In this document: positions 44,253 to 52,609 of the stretch, in pieces | Numbering within the stretch: position 1 is the stretch's first letter | How the letters are laid out: each line of letters opens with the position of its first letter | Notes under the pieces: model-generated | The model's database searches: none | What the model saw: the letters and a program-made list of their open reading frames with translations, nothing else | What the model was told of the DNA's origin: nothing | Translations under genes and position numbers: made by a program | Assembly (NCBI GenBank): GCA_016713565.1 | Contig: JADJOX010000008.1 | Location: 806,001 to 870,000 of the forward strand | Origin: Ignavibacteriota bacterium | GTDB taxonomy: Bacteria > Bacteroidota > Ignavibacteria > Ignavibacteriales > Melioribacteraceae | Direction: 5' to 3' | DNA length: 64,000 nt

Positions 44253-44726
44253 ATGAATTTCAGATTTAACATATTACTTATCATTATGAGTTTATTTGTT
44301 TTAAAGTGTTCAACTAATGAAGTAACAAAATCAGAGATAGAAGAAATATCCAAAATTAAAAATGATTTGGAATTGAATGTTGAGAAAACATATTGCTGGA
44401 TAAATTCAATGCCCGGTTCTCAGCCGAAATTTCATATCAGCGGAAAGTTTGCCATTCCTAAAAGTGACAATGCAGATATAGCAGATATAAAATTAATGTA
44501 TGTCAAAGTTTTTCAAGATTCGAAGGAAATTTACTATATTCAACCGAAAATTATTCAGAACTTAGCAAATAATTCTCTTGAAATAACTTATTCTACAATT
44601 CAAGGATTATTGGTAAAAAGAGAATTGAATAAAAAAAATAAATTAACCGTTGAGTTGATATTTAGTTTAAATGATAATGAATATAAATATTTTATACAGA
44701 ACGTAATTATTGAAGAGGCGCTTTAG
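44253..44726 (+). CDS. Small predicted lipoprotein
   Basis: This 157-residue protein has a hydrophobic N-terminus ending in FVLKC (Cys19), a lipobox with Lys at -1, so lipidation is plausible rather than certain. The rest is strand-rich and unrecognised. It begins 3 nt after the acyl-CoA mutase gene and ends 2 nt before the CNNM-type gene, so all three are probably co-transcribed. Confidence 0.55.
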   Translation: MNFRFNILLIIMSLFVLKCSTNEVTKSEIEEISKIKNDLELNVEKTYCWINSMPGSQPKFHISGKFAIPKSDNADIADIKLMYVKVFQDSKEIYYIQPKIIQNLANNSLEITYSTIQGLLVKRELNKKNKLTVELIFSLNDNEYKYFIQNVIIEEAL

Positions 44727-44728
44727 AA

Positions 44729-45964
44729 ATGACATACGAATTTTTAGGATTAATTTTCCTGCTTGTGTTAAGCGGATTTTTTTCATCTGCTGAACTTGCG
44801 TTTATTGTATCTAATAAACTTAAAATTGAATTATTGGCTCGTAAAAAAAATATCGCCGCAAAATATGCTTTTAATTTTATAAACAATCCGCAGACATTTT
44901 TCTCAACAATTTTAATTTCAAACAATGTTGTTAATATTGCCTTTGCGTCACTCATTACAATTTTCCTTACAAAAATCAATTTCAGCGAAGCGAGTGTTCT
45001 TTTAATTTCAACATTACTTCTTTTAATTTTTGGTGAAATGATTCCAAAATATATTGGTCGCGAACTTTCTGATTTTTTACTTTTAATGGCCTCAATTCCG
45101 CTAAAGATAATATCAATAGTTCTTTATCCATTTGTGAAATTAACAGATTCAATTTCTTTATTGCTTACAAGAAACAATGATGTCTCAGGAGAAGTTGCTG
45201 AAATTATTCACAAAGATGAAATTCATTCATTAATAGTTGAAGGTTCTGAAGTTGGTAAGGTTGATGAAGAAGATTCGGATATAATTAAAAATATAATTGA
45301 TTTAGCCGAACAAAAAGTTTATGAAGCAATGACGCCCAGAACTGAAATAGTCGGTGTAAGCATTGATCTTCCGATTAATGAAGTTATAGAAGTTTTTATA
45401 GAATCCGGTTATTCTAAACTTCAAGTATATGAAGATAATTTGGATAATATTAAAGGCGTAATAAATGTATTTGATATGTTCAATAATCCAAAAAATCTCG
45501 AATCGATTTTAAGGGAAGTTTTATTTGTACCTGAGACCAAAAAAAGTCTGGATATGCTGAGCGAATTTTTGGAAAAAAGAATATCATTTACCGTTGTTGT
45601 TGATGAATTTGGCGGAACAGCCGGAATATTAACTGTTGAAGATCTTATTGAGGAAATGTTTGGTGAAATCCGCGATGAGTATGATGAAGATCCCGATGTT
45701 TGTAAAAAGATTGACGATAAGACTTTTGTATTGAGCGGAAGAATTGAAATTGACGGATTGAATGAAGAATACGAATTGGATATTCCGGAAGGTGATTATG
45801 AAACAATTGCCGGATTTATCACTTCACATATAGGTAGAATTCCGGTGAAAGGTGAAAAAATTAAAATCGAAAATTTTGATTTTGTAATTCTGCATTCTAC
45901 CAAAATTAAAATAAATTTGGTAAAAATGTTTGTAATTCCAAAACCGAAAGAAAATATATTATAA
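44729..45964 (+). CDS. CNNM/CorC family divalent-cation transport protein
   Basis: This 411-residue protein has a DUF21 (CNNM) membrane domain with three or four helices (FLGLIFLLVLSGFFSSAELAF). Two CBS domains follow (AMTPRTEIVGV and SFTVVVDEFGGTAGILTVEDLIEEMFGEI), with a C-terminal CorC_HlyC domain from DEYDEDPDV on. Family members export or regulate Mg or Co; the old hemolysin label is misleading. A bidirectional terminator follows directly. Confidence 0.9.
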   Translation: MTYEFLGLIFLLVLSGFFSSAELAFIVSNKLKIELLARKKNIAAKYAFNFINNPQTFFSTILISNNVVNIAFASLITIFLTKINFSEASVLLISTLLLLIFGEMIPKYIGRELSDFLLLMASIPLKIISIVLYPFVKLTDSISLLLTRNNDVSGEVAEIIHKDEIHSLIVEGSEVGKVDEEDSDIIKNIIDLAEQKVYEAMTPRTEIVGVSIDLPINEVIEVFIESGYSKLQVYEDNLDNIKGVINVFDMFNNPKNLESILREVLFVPETKKSLDMLSEFLEKRISFTVVVDEFGGTAGILTVEDLIEEMFGEIRDEYDEDPDVCKKIDDKTFVLSGRIEIDGLNEEYELDIPEGDYETIAGFITSHIGRIPVKGEKIKIENFDFVILHSTKIKINLVKMFVIPKPKENIL

Positions 45965-45993
45965 AAAAAAGCGAATCTTTCGATTCGCTTTTT
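45964..45993. terminator. Bidirectional terminator
   Basis: GCGAATC (45971-45977) and GATTCGC (45982-45988) enclose TTTC, flanked by A8 on the left and T5 on the right. It serves both the CNNM gene on the plus strand and the converging gene on the minus strand. Confidence 0.9.
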
Positions 45994-45997
45994 AGTC

Positions 45998-46789
45998 TTA
46001 CAAAACGTGTTTCCACCAATAATAGTATTTATTTTCAAGTTCGGTTTCAGAAGGCATTGGGAAAAATTTTAATTCTTCACCTTTTGCAAACCAAAATCCG
46101 TGTCGTAAAAATTTATATGAAATTTCCTTTAATAAACTTCCTAAACTTATAGTTTTTGTAGTCTTTTCCGGCTTCTTTAAAAGTTCATCAACGCAGTTAT
46201 AAAATCTGTATGGATTAACGCCCGGTAAATCAATGGTAAAAATTTCTTTGTTTTTATTGAATTCAAAGAAATGCTGAATATTGAAATCAATTTGAGTAAA
46301 GCATATTTTCGGAGCGCCTTTGGATTTTGTTTGCGTAGTTATAAATTTGCCAAAATCTCTTTGATCTTTATTTGAGGCAACCAAAGTTTCAAGAGGAGTT
46401 ATTTCCTGATAAATTCTTATCATTCCGGGTTGATTATAAGCCGTATAATTAGCCGGTTCTATCGGCAAAACCTTTCCGTTTATTGTGCAGAGAAAAAGTC
46501 TTTTAATTGCCGAAAGTTCAATGTGTTCCAAAACATTATATGAAGAAATGAATTTGGTTTTTTTAGGCAATCCTTCTTCATCCGGAACAGTTAAAGCTAA
46601 ATATTTGTCAATTTCGAAATATTCATTTCTAAAATTTATATCGATCTCCGCAAATATTACTTTACCGCTGGAATGCTTTGCGCTTCCCATCGTATAATGT
46701 TCTCCAAATTTTTCCGGTTCCAATTGTGATGCAACTAAGGCATTAATTGGAAAAATGATCATGTATAAATGTTTTTCATATTCTGGCAT
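45998..46789 (-). CDS. Unknown protein with two tandem homologous domains
   Basis: I do not recognise a named family for this 263-residue soluble protein. It is an internal duplication: LVAS at residues 18 and 136, FG at 28 and 146, and F-x-[EQ]-ID-x-N at 46 and 164 recur with a constant offset of 118. The unit therefore spans roughly residues 9-105 and 125-205, followed by a unique C-terminal part (about 206-263) rich in aromatic residues (YYYWW). No signal peptide or catalytic motif is seen. Confidence 0.6.
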   Translation of the reverse strand: MPEYEKHLYMIIFPINALVASQLEPEKFGEHYTMGSAKHSSGKVIFAEIDINFRNEYFEIDKYLALTVPDEEGLPKKTKFISSYNVLEHIELSAIKRLFLCTINGKVLPIEPANYTAYNQPGMIRIYQEITPLETLVASNKDQRDFGKFITTQTKSKGAPKICFTQIDFNIQHFFEFNKNKEIFTIDLPGVNPYRFYNCVDELLKKPEKTTKTISLGSLLKEISYKFLRHGFWFAKGEELKFFPMPSETELENKYYYWWKHVL

Positions 46790-46879
46790 TACATCTCTCC
46801 ATATTTAATTATAATCAAAATAAAATTATCAAATGAATTAGTTTAATTCAAGATTTTGAATTTTAACTTTTGGACAAAT

Positions 46880-47788
46880 TTAAACTTTATTCGCATTATT
46901 ATTTAATTTAATCACATTCGTTATACTGAAAATTAAAATTGCAACCCCAATCCATTGAACAAAATTTAAAATATTATTGTGCAAAATATATTCCAAAATT
47001 ATGGCAGTCATTGGAAAAGCCAATTCCAAAATTGTTGATGAAGATGCCGTAATGTTTTTTAAACCGTAATAATATAAAAATATTGCCGGTCCGCCGGTTG
47101 AAAACGCAATTAGTAAAAATATCCACCATTGTTTAGTTGATACAAGACTTATAGAACTTAATTCTCCAAATGTTATAACAAAAACGATCATAATAATGCT
47201 TGAAATTCCGAAACGCAAATAAGTACCCAATTCAAAATTGACATTCTTCAAAGCCCTTTTGCTTAAAACCGTAGAAAATCCAAAACTAAATGCTGCAAAT
47301 ACTGAATACAAAGCAGCCAACAAATTTTTATTGTCCATATTGAGTTCAGGAATTTTAAATCCGAAAGTCATGATATATGTGCCGATAATTGCTAGAGTCG
47401 CCCAATAAAAGAATTTTGCCGATAGTTTTTCTTTTAGAATAACTGCAGCTAAAGTTAACGCAAAAATAGGCTGTAATTTTTGGATTAATATTACGATTGA
47501 AAGGTTGACAAAATTAACATAAAAAAGAGCCTTAGTAATGCATAAGCTGCCAAGCGCGCCGCCAAATAAAGCAACTCCGAAAAAAGACAGCCAATCTGCT
47601 GTTTGTAATTTTTTCAATGTAATAAAATTTTTGAATAATAGCGGAGAAAGATATATTGCGGTTATTGTGCTTTCAATAAAGACTACCAACACAACCGGCA
47701 GCGTATATAATTCGGGTCTTAAAACTATTCCGTCAAATCCCCAAAGCATTGCGGCAATAATAATAAAGAGGGGCGCGAGTTTGTTCAT
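46880..47788 (-). CDS. EamA/DMT-family permease
   Basis: This 302-residue protein has ten predicted membrane helices in two EamA repeats (about 1-140 and 150-290), with AAMLWGFDGIVLR at the start and ILELAFPMTAIILEYILH in the second repeat. DMT members export or import amino acids, metabolites or nucleotide sugars. No substrate can be read from the sequence, and the neighbours do not specify one. Confidence 0.8.
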   Translation of the reverse strand: MNKLAPLFIIIAAMLWGFDGIVLRPELYTLPVVLVVFIESTITAIYLSPLLFKNFITLKKLQTADWLSFFGVALFGGALGSLCITKALFYVNFVNLSIVILIQKLQPIFALTLAAVILKEKLSAKFFYWATLAIIGTYIMTFGFKIPELNMDNKNLLAALYSVFAAFSFGFSTVLSKRALKNVNFELGTYLRFGISSIIMIVFVITFGELSSISLVSTKQWWIFLLIAFSTGGPAIFLYYYGLKNITASSSTILELAFPMTAIILEYILHNNILNFVQWIGVAILIFSITNVIKLNNNANKV

Positions 47789-47880
47789 AAAAAATTATTT
47801 CTAAAAAGTTAGTGACAAATATATCTAAAAATGCGGAATAATTTTTAGGCAAAGTAAGATTGGATATATAATATAATGTT

Positions 47881-47944
47881 AAAAAAAAGATTAAAATTTA
47901 GCATGATCCCGCAAGATTTTTAATGAAAATTTCAAGCGGGATCA
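47881..47944 (-). terminator. Terminator downstream of the SQR-like operon
   Basis: On the minus strand TGATCCCGC pairs with GCGGGATCA (47936-47944 with 47904-47912, 9 perfect bp plus inner A/T pairing). About 13 nt beyond the stem a long U run (from A residues at 47881-47888) follows. It lies just after the small ORF that follows the flavoprotein gene. Confidence 0.6.
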
Positions 47945-47956
47945 GAAATTTAATAA

Positions 47957-48073
47957 TTATGAGCGTTTGCTTCTGTCAACTGCTTTTAAAATTTTAAGAT
48001 TGAGAACAATAAATCTAAAAAATTGGATTATTTTATTATTCATCATTTTTTCGTCTTGTTTTGTTATTTCCAT
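47957..48073 (-). CDS. Short ORF after the SQR-like gene (38 codons)
   Basis: The minus strand reads ATG at 48071-48073 to TAA at 47957-47959. The product begins MEITKQDEKMM and continues with an amphipathic, hydrophobic IIQFFRFIVLNLKIL helix and a basic tail. A GGAG site lies about six bases before the ATG, and the ORF starts 10 nt after the flavoprotein stop. It ends 12 nt before a terminator-like stem. Placement between stop and terminator supports a real translated gene; function unknown, membrane-surface association possible. Confidence 0.5.
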   Translation of the reverse strand: MEITKQDEKMMNNKIIQFFRFIVLNLKILKAVDRSKRS

Positions 48074-48083
48074 ATCAGCTCCA

Positions 48084-49514
48084 TTATTCGGGAATAATTT
48101 TCCAGCCAATTCTGGCTCTTAATTTGTGCATAAAAGTTGTATGTATCATTCTTTTCATCCAAGCGCCTGCAAGACCCATTTCCATATGTGTAACAAACAG
48201 ATCTCGTCCCTGGTCATTTGGGAATTTTCTTACATCGGGAACGACAGGGTAGATCATGATTGTAGCAGCTGAACCATCCCACAGGGAATCACCCATTGAC
48301 GCAATACAAGCAGCAGCCATATCGCTCATTCTTTCATGGTGAGTCATTCGACCGCGTTCAATCAAATCAATAATGTTCTTTGCAATTATTCTTCCAATAA
48401 TACCGGAAACCATTCCAGTTCTTGGCGGCGCTGCTGTTATTGCGGTTCCGTTTTTTGTTGTGTGCGGTTTTGAAATCGGTCCGGGAGGAGCAAAAGCAAT
48501 TCCTCCGGCAAAAATATTTTTATAATTTTTATTTTGATAAACCGCAGGCCAAGCATCCGGATTTTCAGATAATACATCCCAAGTTAAACCATAAATTCCA
48601 TCGACTAAAATAAATCCGGCAGGATTAGCAATTTTGGCTGAAATATCTTCTCCGTCTTTACCAACATATTTAAAAGGCTGACCTAAAAATTGAGGAACTA
48701 GCATTGCAAAGTCATAATTTGTTTCGCCGAAATCTCCGTTGTAATCTTCCCAATAGATAGATTTTTCATTTACTTCCTTGGCTCCTCTTTGAACTTGAAC
48801 TTCAAATCCGTTTTGTTTAAAGACTGCGCCAATAAAATCCTCACTCGAAACAACATTTCCTTTGTATTTAGCTTGAACGCCTCTTACTCCAAAGTCACCT
48901 AAAGCTCTTTCGTTAGAAAAATAAATCATCTCGGCTTTGTCTCTAATTCCTTTTTTTACCAAATCTTTGTGAATATTTGTTATATATTCAAGCGCAGCTC
49001 CTTGGCAGGTAGCTCCCGGATGTCCTGTGCCAACTACAATTTTTTGTTTTTCTCCTTTTTTCATTTTTTCAACAATTTCGAGATACTTATCTCTTGATGC
49101 AACTGCATGATCTAATGTGCAGATTGAATATGTAAATCCTTTGGGACCAAGTCCTTTTGTTCCTTCAAAATTTAATTTTGGACCGGTAGAAATAATTAAA
49201 TAATCATATTCTAATTTTTTTTGATTATTTGTACCTTCTTCTTCTGCAATTACAAACTGAGAATCCGCGTGAATTTCTGTGGCTTTGCCGTGAATGAATT
49301 TAACATTTAATTTGTCATATACAGGTTTTAAGGGAAATGTAGTTTTTTCTGGGGCCATATGTCCAATACCCACCCAAACCCATGAAGGAATATAGGCAAA
49401 ATAGTCTTGCCTGTTAATAACAGTTATTTCATGATTTTGACCTAAAGCATCACCAAGATAAAGAGCAGCAGTATGTCCGGCAAATCCGGCTCCGATTATT
49501 ACAACCTTTGCCAT
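48084..49514 (-). CDS. Sulfide:quinone oxidoreductase-like FAD/NAD(P)-type flavoprotein
   Basis: This 476-residue protein has an N-terminal dinucleotide-binding fold (KVVIIGAGFAGHTAALYL) and the second FAD motif (NIFAGGIAFAPPG). Cysteines at about 132, 170 and 403 lie in ICTLDHA, GATCQGAALEY and AAACIASM. The first two match positions of the redox-active cysteines of SQR; PPRTGMVSG resembles the SQR PKTG segment, and the C-terminal helices would anchor it to the membrane. Oxidation of sulfide to polysulfide with quinone is a fair but unproven inference; type II NADH dehydrogenase is the alternative. Confidence 0.72.
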   Translation of the reverse strand: MAKVVIIGAGFAGHTAALYLGDALGQNHEITVINRQDYFAYIPSWVWVGIGHMAPEKTTFPLKPVYDKLNVKFIHGKATEIHADSQFVIAEEEGTNNQKKLEYDYLIISTGPKLNFEGTKGLGPKGFTYSICTLDHAVASRDKYLEIVEKMKKGEKQKIVVGTGHPGATCQGAALEYITNIHKDLVKKGIRDKAEMIYFSNERALGDFGVRGVQAKYKGNVVSSEDFIGAVFKQNGFEVQVQRGAKEVNEKSIYWEDYNGDFGETNYDFAMLVPQFLGQPFKYVGKDGEDISAKIANPAGFILVDGIYGLTWDVLSENPDAWPAVYQNKNYKNIFAGGIAFAPPGPISKPHTTKNGTAITAAPPRTGMVSGIIGRIIAKNIIDLIERGRMTHHERMSDMAAACIASMGDSLWDGSAATIMIYPVVPDVRKFPNDQGRDLFVTHMEMGLAGAWMKRMIHTTFMHKLRARIGWKIIPE

Positions 49515-49740
49515 TGGAACTCCATTGTTATTTGATAAAAATCATCCTAAAGAAGGCGTGAATCGTTATTTAATTTATATTAAAAATTCTAGGATAATCT
49601 AACATTAAGTAAGAACTGCTTTCGTTAAAATATATTTTTTATTCAAAACAAAAAAGATATTTTATACGATAAAAGGTTTTTCAGTAAAAATATTTACTCA
49701 CAAAAATATCTTAAAAAAGTTAAATTATTGTCTGAATAAA

Positions 49741-50832
49741 ATGGATATTGAAATTCAGTCTACTATATTAAATAAATCAAATATTGATAAGATAACCGCG
49801 ATTTGGGCTTTTAGCGAAGCCGCATTAGGTGGAATTTTACATCTATTGAAAATCCCGTTTACTGGTTTGTTTGTTGGAAGTGCAGCGGTAATTTTTATCT
49901 CTTTAATAGCATATTTCTCAAATTCACGAAAAATAATTTTCGAATCTGTAATAAAAGTTATTTTGGTGAAATTTGTCGTTAGTCCGTATACACCGCTTAA
50001 CGCTTACTTTGCAGTAATGTTTCAATGTTTGCTAGGATATATTTTATTCTTTAATGGATTTAACAAAATCTCTCCTATTATTTTGGGATTATTTGCATTA
50101 CTGTTTTCAGCCTTTCAAAAGGTTTTTGTATTAACAATTATTTTTGGCATGACGCTTTGGGAATCAATTGACGTATTTTTCAAATTTGTTGTTAATGCAT
50201 TTGGTGCGGATTCACTTGGAATTGAAAAAATTAATGTTAGTTATGTTATTGTAGGGACATATACTTTCATTCATATAATAGGCGGACTTGCAGCAGGAAT
50301 ATATGCGTCGAAACTGCCTAAAAGAATATCATTACAAAATGCCGATGACATAAATTTAATGAACTTGGAAATAAATGATTTTCTAAACAGCGGAATTTCC
50401 AAAAAGGAAAAAAGAACTTGGTGGAAAAAAAGGTTCTACATTTCAATTTTTATTTTTTCAGTAATGCTAATTGTTTTATCATATTTATTTAAAGAAGTTG
50501 ATCAAACCATTACAGCCAAAGTAATTATTATGTTGTTTCGTTCCATTTTAATTATCGTTGTTTGGTATTATTTTATTTCGCCGCTTATGTTAAAATTCTT
50601 AAACAAATATTTAGCGAAAAGAAAAAAATATCAAGCTGCCGAAATTGAAAACATTATTTCCATTTTCCCAAATATTAAAGCGATCATAAAATATTCGTGG
50701 AGCGAATCTGAAAATATAAAAGGTATAAAAAGAATATTAATTTTTATGGATAAAGTTCTAATACATTATTTATTGTTTGAGAAATATTATCAAAACGAAT
50801 ATAATTTTTGTAATAAGGGATTATTTACTTGA
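49741..50832 (+). CDS. Membrane protein, ECF-like, with possible frameshift at the 3' end
   Basis: This 363-residue membrane protein has about eight hydrophobic segments: six in the first 200 residues and two near residue 235-280. The opening (FSEAALGGILHLLKIPFTGLFVG and SPYTPLNAYFAVMFQCLLGY) resembles substrate-binding components of energy-coupling transporters, but the family is not established. After FCNKGLFT-stop, the +1 frame continues coding-like (RDYLLDAVLKSFNLNENE) to TAA at 50890; a T too many in the T run 50804-50808 would explain it. It is directly upstream of the PLP enzyme and ureide block. Confidence 0.55.
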   Translation: MDIEIQSTILNKSNIDKITAIWAFSEAALGGILHLLKIPFTGLFVGSAAVIFISLIAYFSNSRKIIFESVIKVILVKFVVSPYTPLNAYFAVMFQCLLGYILFFNGFNKISPIILGLFALLFSAFQKVFVLTIIFGMTLWESIDVFFKFVVNAFGADSLGIEKINVSYVIVGTYTFIHIIGGLAAGIYASKLPKRISLQNADDINLMNLEINDFLNSGISKKEKRTWWKKRFYISIFIFSVMLIVLSYLFKEVDQTITAKVIIMLFRSILIIVVWYYFISPLMLKFLNKYLAKRKKYQAAEIENIISIFPNIKAIIKYSWSESENIKGIKRILIFMDKVLIHYLLFEKYYQNEYNFCNKGLFT

Positions 50833-51032
50833 CGCGGTTTTAAAATCGTTTAATTTAAATGAAAACGAAATTGAGATTATGAATTTATAAGTTTTGTTTG
50901 AATTAATAATTAGATGTATTAAAATTTACTTTATTTGAAATTTTAATTTTTATTAATTTCGAATAAGTATTTATTTCCAAATAATATAGATTTATTATTT
51001 AATTTTGACAATTGATAAATAATGAGGGAAGA

Positions 51033-52493
51033 ATGTGGAAATGGAATATTGAAAATGAAGATTATCTTTCCAAAAGTATTGAAAGATGCAGAAACCAAAA
51101 AATAATTTTACCCACTTTTTATCAGCTGAAACATCCGTCGGAAATTCCGCAGCATATTCAAAATGAATTAAAGAACATTGACTTACAGGAACTTCATCCA
51201 TTAAATTTATTCAGAATAAATTGGCGAAATGATCCTGAAACAAAAACGATTGGAGATATTAATTATTTAGAAATACCTAAAGAAATAACCGGAATTAAAG
51301 CAAGAATAATTGGGTTGGTTGGAAAATTTTTTCCGACTGGCGCACACAAGGTTGGTGCAACTTACGGCTGCTTAGCGCCGTATTTAGTAACCGGAAGATT
51401 CAACCCTGAATATCACAAAGCGGTTTGGCCTTCAACAGGGAATTATTGCCGCGGCGGAGTATTCAATTCTAACTTGCTTTCAGTTCACTCGGTTGCAATT
51501 TTGCCAGAAGAAATGAGCAAAGAAAGATTTGACTGGCTTCGTGAACGAACTGATGAAGTTTATGCTACTCCGGGTTGCGAAAGTAATGTAAAGGAAATTT
51601 ATGATAAATGTCATGAACTTGAGGCAAAAAGCAATGAATATTTGATCTTCAATCAATTTGATCAATTCGGTAATTCAATCTGGCATTATGAAATTACAGG
51701 ATACACTATTGAACAGCTTTACAATCAAATTAAAAATAAAGATCAAAGATTAAGCGGATATGTAAGCGCTACTGGTTCTGCGGGAACAATTGCCGCTGGA
51801 GATTACTTAAGGAATATAAATCCTCATATAAAAGTTTTAGCTTCTGAAGCATTGCAATGTCCGACTTTATTAATGAACGGATTTGGGGGACACAGAATCG
51901 AAGGTATTGGCGATAAACATGTTCCTTGGGTTCACAATGTAAGAAACACTGATTTTGTGGCTGCTATTGACGATGAAGATCCCATGAGAGTTTTACGTCT
52001 CTTCAATGAATTGGAAGGGAAGGAATTTTTAAGTAAACTCGGCGCTGATAAGAAAGTTGTTGATAAATTAAGTTATATGGGAATATCATCCATCAGTAAT
52101 TTATTGAGTTCTATAAAGCTTGCTAAGTATAATGAATTTAATGAAAATGATATTATATTTACCGTTTTTACCGATTCTAAAGAAATGTATAATTCCAGAT
52201 TAATTGAATTGAACGAACAATACGGCATATACTCGGAAAATCAAGCTAACTTAGATTGGTACGGATCAATTAAAAAGCAAAATATTGATCATATAAAAGA
52301 ACTTAATTATTATGATAAAAAGTCAATACATAATTTGAAATATTTTACTTGGGTTGAACAACAGGGAAAAACTGTTGATGAATTAAATGCTCAATGGTAT
52401 GATGAAAATTATTGGAATGAAAGATTCAGTATTGTTCCAACTTGGGATAAACTCATTGAAGAATTTAACTCTAAAACCGGAGTTAGTGTTTGA
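51033..52493 (+). CDS. Fold-type II PLP-dependent enzyme (tryptophan-synthase-beta-like core)
   Basis: This 486-residue protein starts at ATG 51033 behind GAGGGA. The PLP lysine lies in FFPTGAHKVGATYG, and SGYVSATGSAGTIAAGDYL supplies the phosphate-binding glycines. It has a long N-terminal extension (about 95 residues) and about 100 extra C-terminal residues. The AHK context and length differ from YgeX (diaminopropionate ammonia-lyase), cystathionine synthase and threonine synthase. Its place in front of the cyclic amidohydrolase, SsnA, YgeY and YgeW genes suggests an eliminating or deaminating step on a ureide or amino acid intermediate, by inference only. Confidence 0.7.
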   Translation: MWKWNIENEDYLSKSIERCRNQKIILPTFYQLKHPSEIPQHIQNELKNIDLQELHPLNLFRINWRNDPETKTIGDINYLEIPKEITGIKARIIGLVGKFFPTGAHKVGATYGCLAPYLVTGRFNPEYHKAVWPSTGNYCRGGVFNSNLLSVHSVAILPEEMSKERFDWLRERTDEVYATPGCESNVKEIYDKCHELEAKSNEYLIFNQFDQFGNSIWHYEITGYTIEQLYNQIKNKDQRLSGYVSATGSAGTIAAGDYLRNINPHIKVLASEALQCPTLLMNGFGGHRIEGIGDKHVPWVHNVRNTDFVAAIDDEDPMRVLRLFNELEGKEFLSKLGADKKVVDKLSYMGISSISNLLSSIKLAKYNEFNENDIIFTVFTDSKEMYNSRLIELNEQYGIYSENQANLDWYGSIKKQNIDHIKELNYYDKKSIHNLKYFTWVEQQGKTVDELNAQWYDENYWNERFSIVPTWDKLIEEFNSKTGVSV

Positions 52494-52510
52494 AATAAAT
52501 TTATCAAATA

Positions 52511-52594
52511 TGTCATCCCGGAAATTACGTTGCAAATATCATGAATCCATTATTTTAATCTATGGATTCGCGATAAATGAATTCGAGAATGACA
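52511..52594. repeat. Palindromic repeat-like element in the gap before the cyclic amidohydrolase gene
   Basis: Outer arms TGTCATCCCGG (52511-52521) and CGAGAATGACA (52584-52594) are inverted with two mismatches. Inner arms GAATCCAT (52543-52550) and ATGGATTC (52562-52569) are perfect. The nested layout of about 84 nt resembles small palindromic intergenic repeats (GTCATnCCG type) scattered in many genomes. No second copy was noticed in this window. Confidence 0.5.
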
Positions 52595-52609
52595 ATGATG
52601 AAAGTAAAC

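Noticed and set aside
49683..49698. Inverted repeat AGTAAA-AATA-TTTACT upstream of the membrane protein
   Set aside because: Only A/T-rich half-sites with 6-bp arms in a very AT-rich gap; chance is likely and no regulator points to it.
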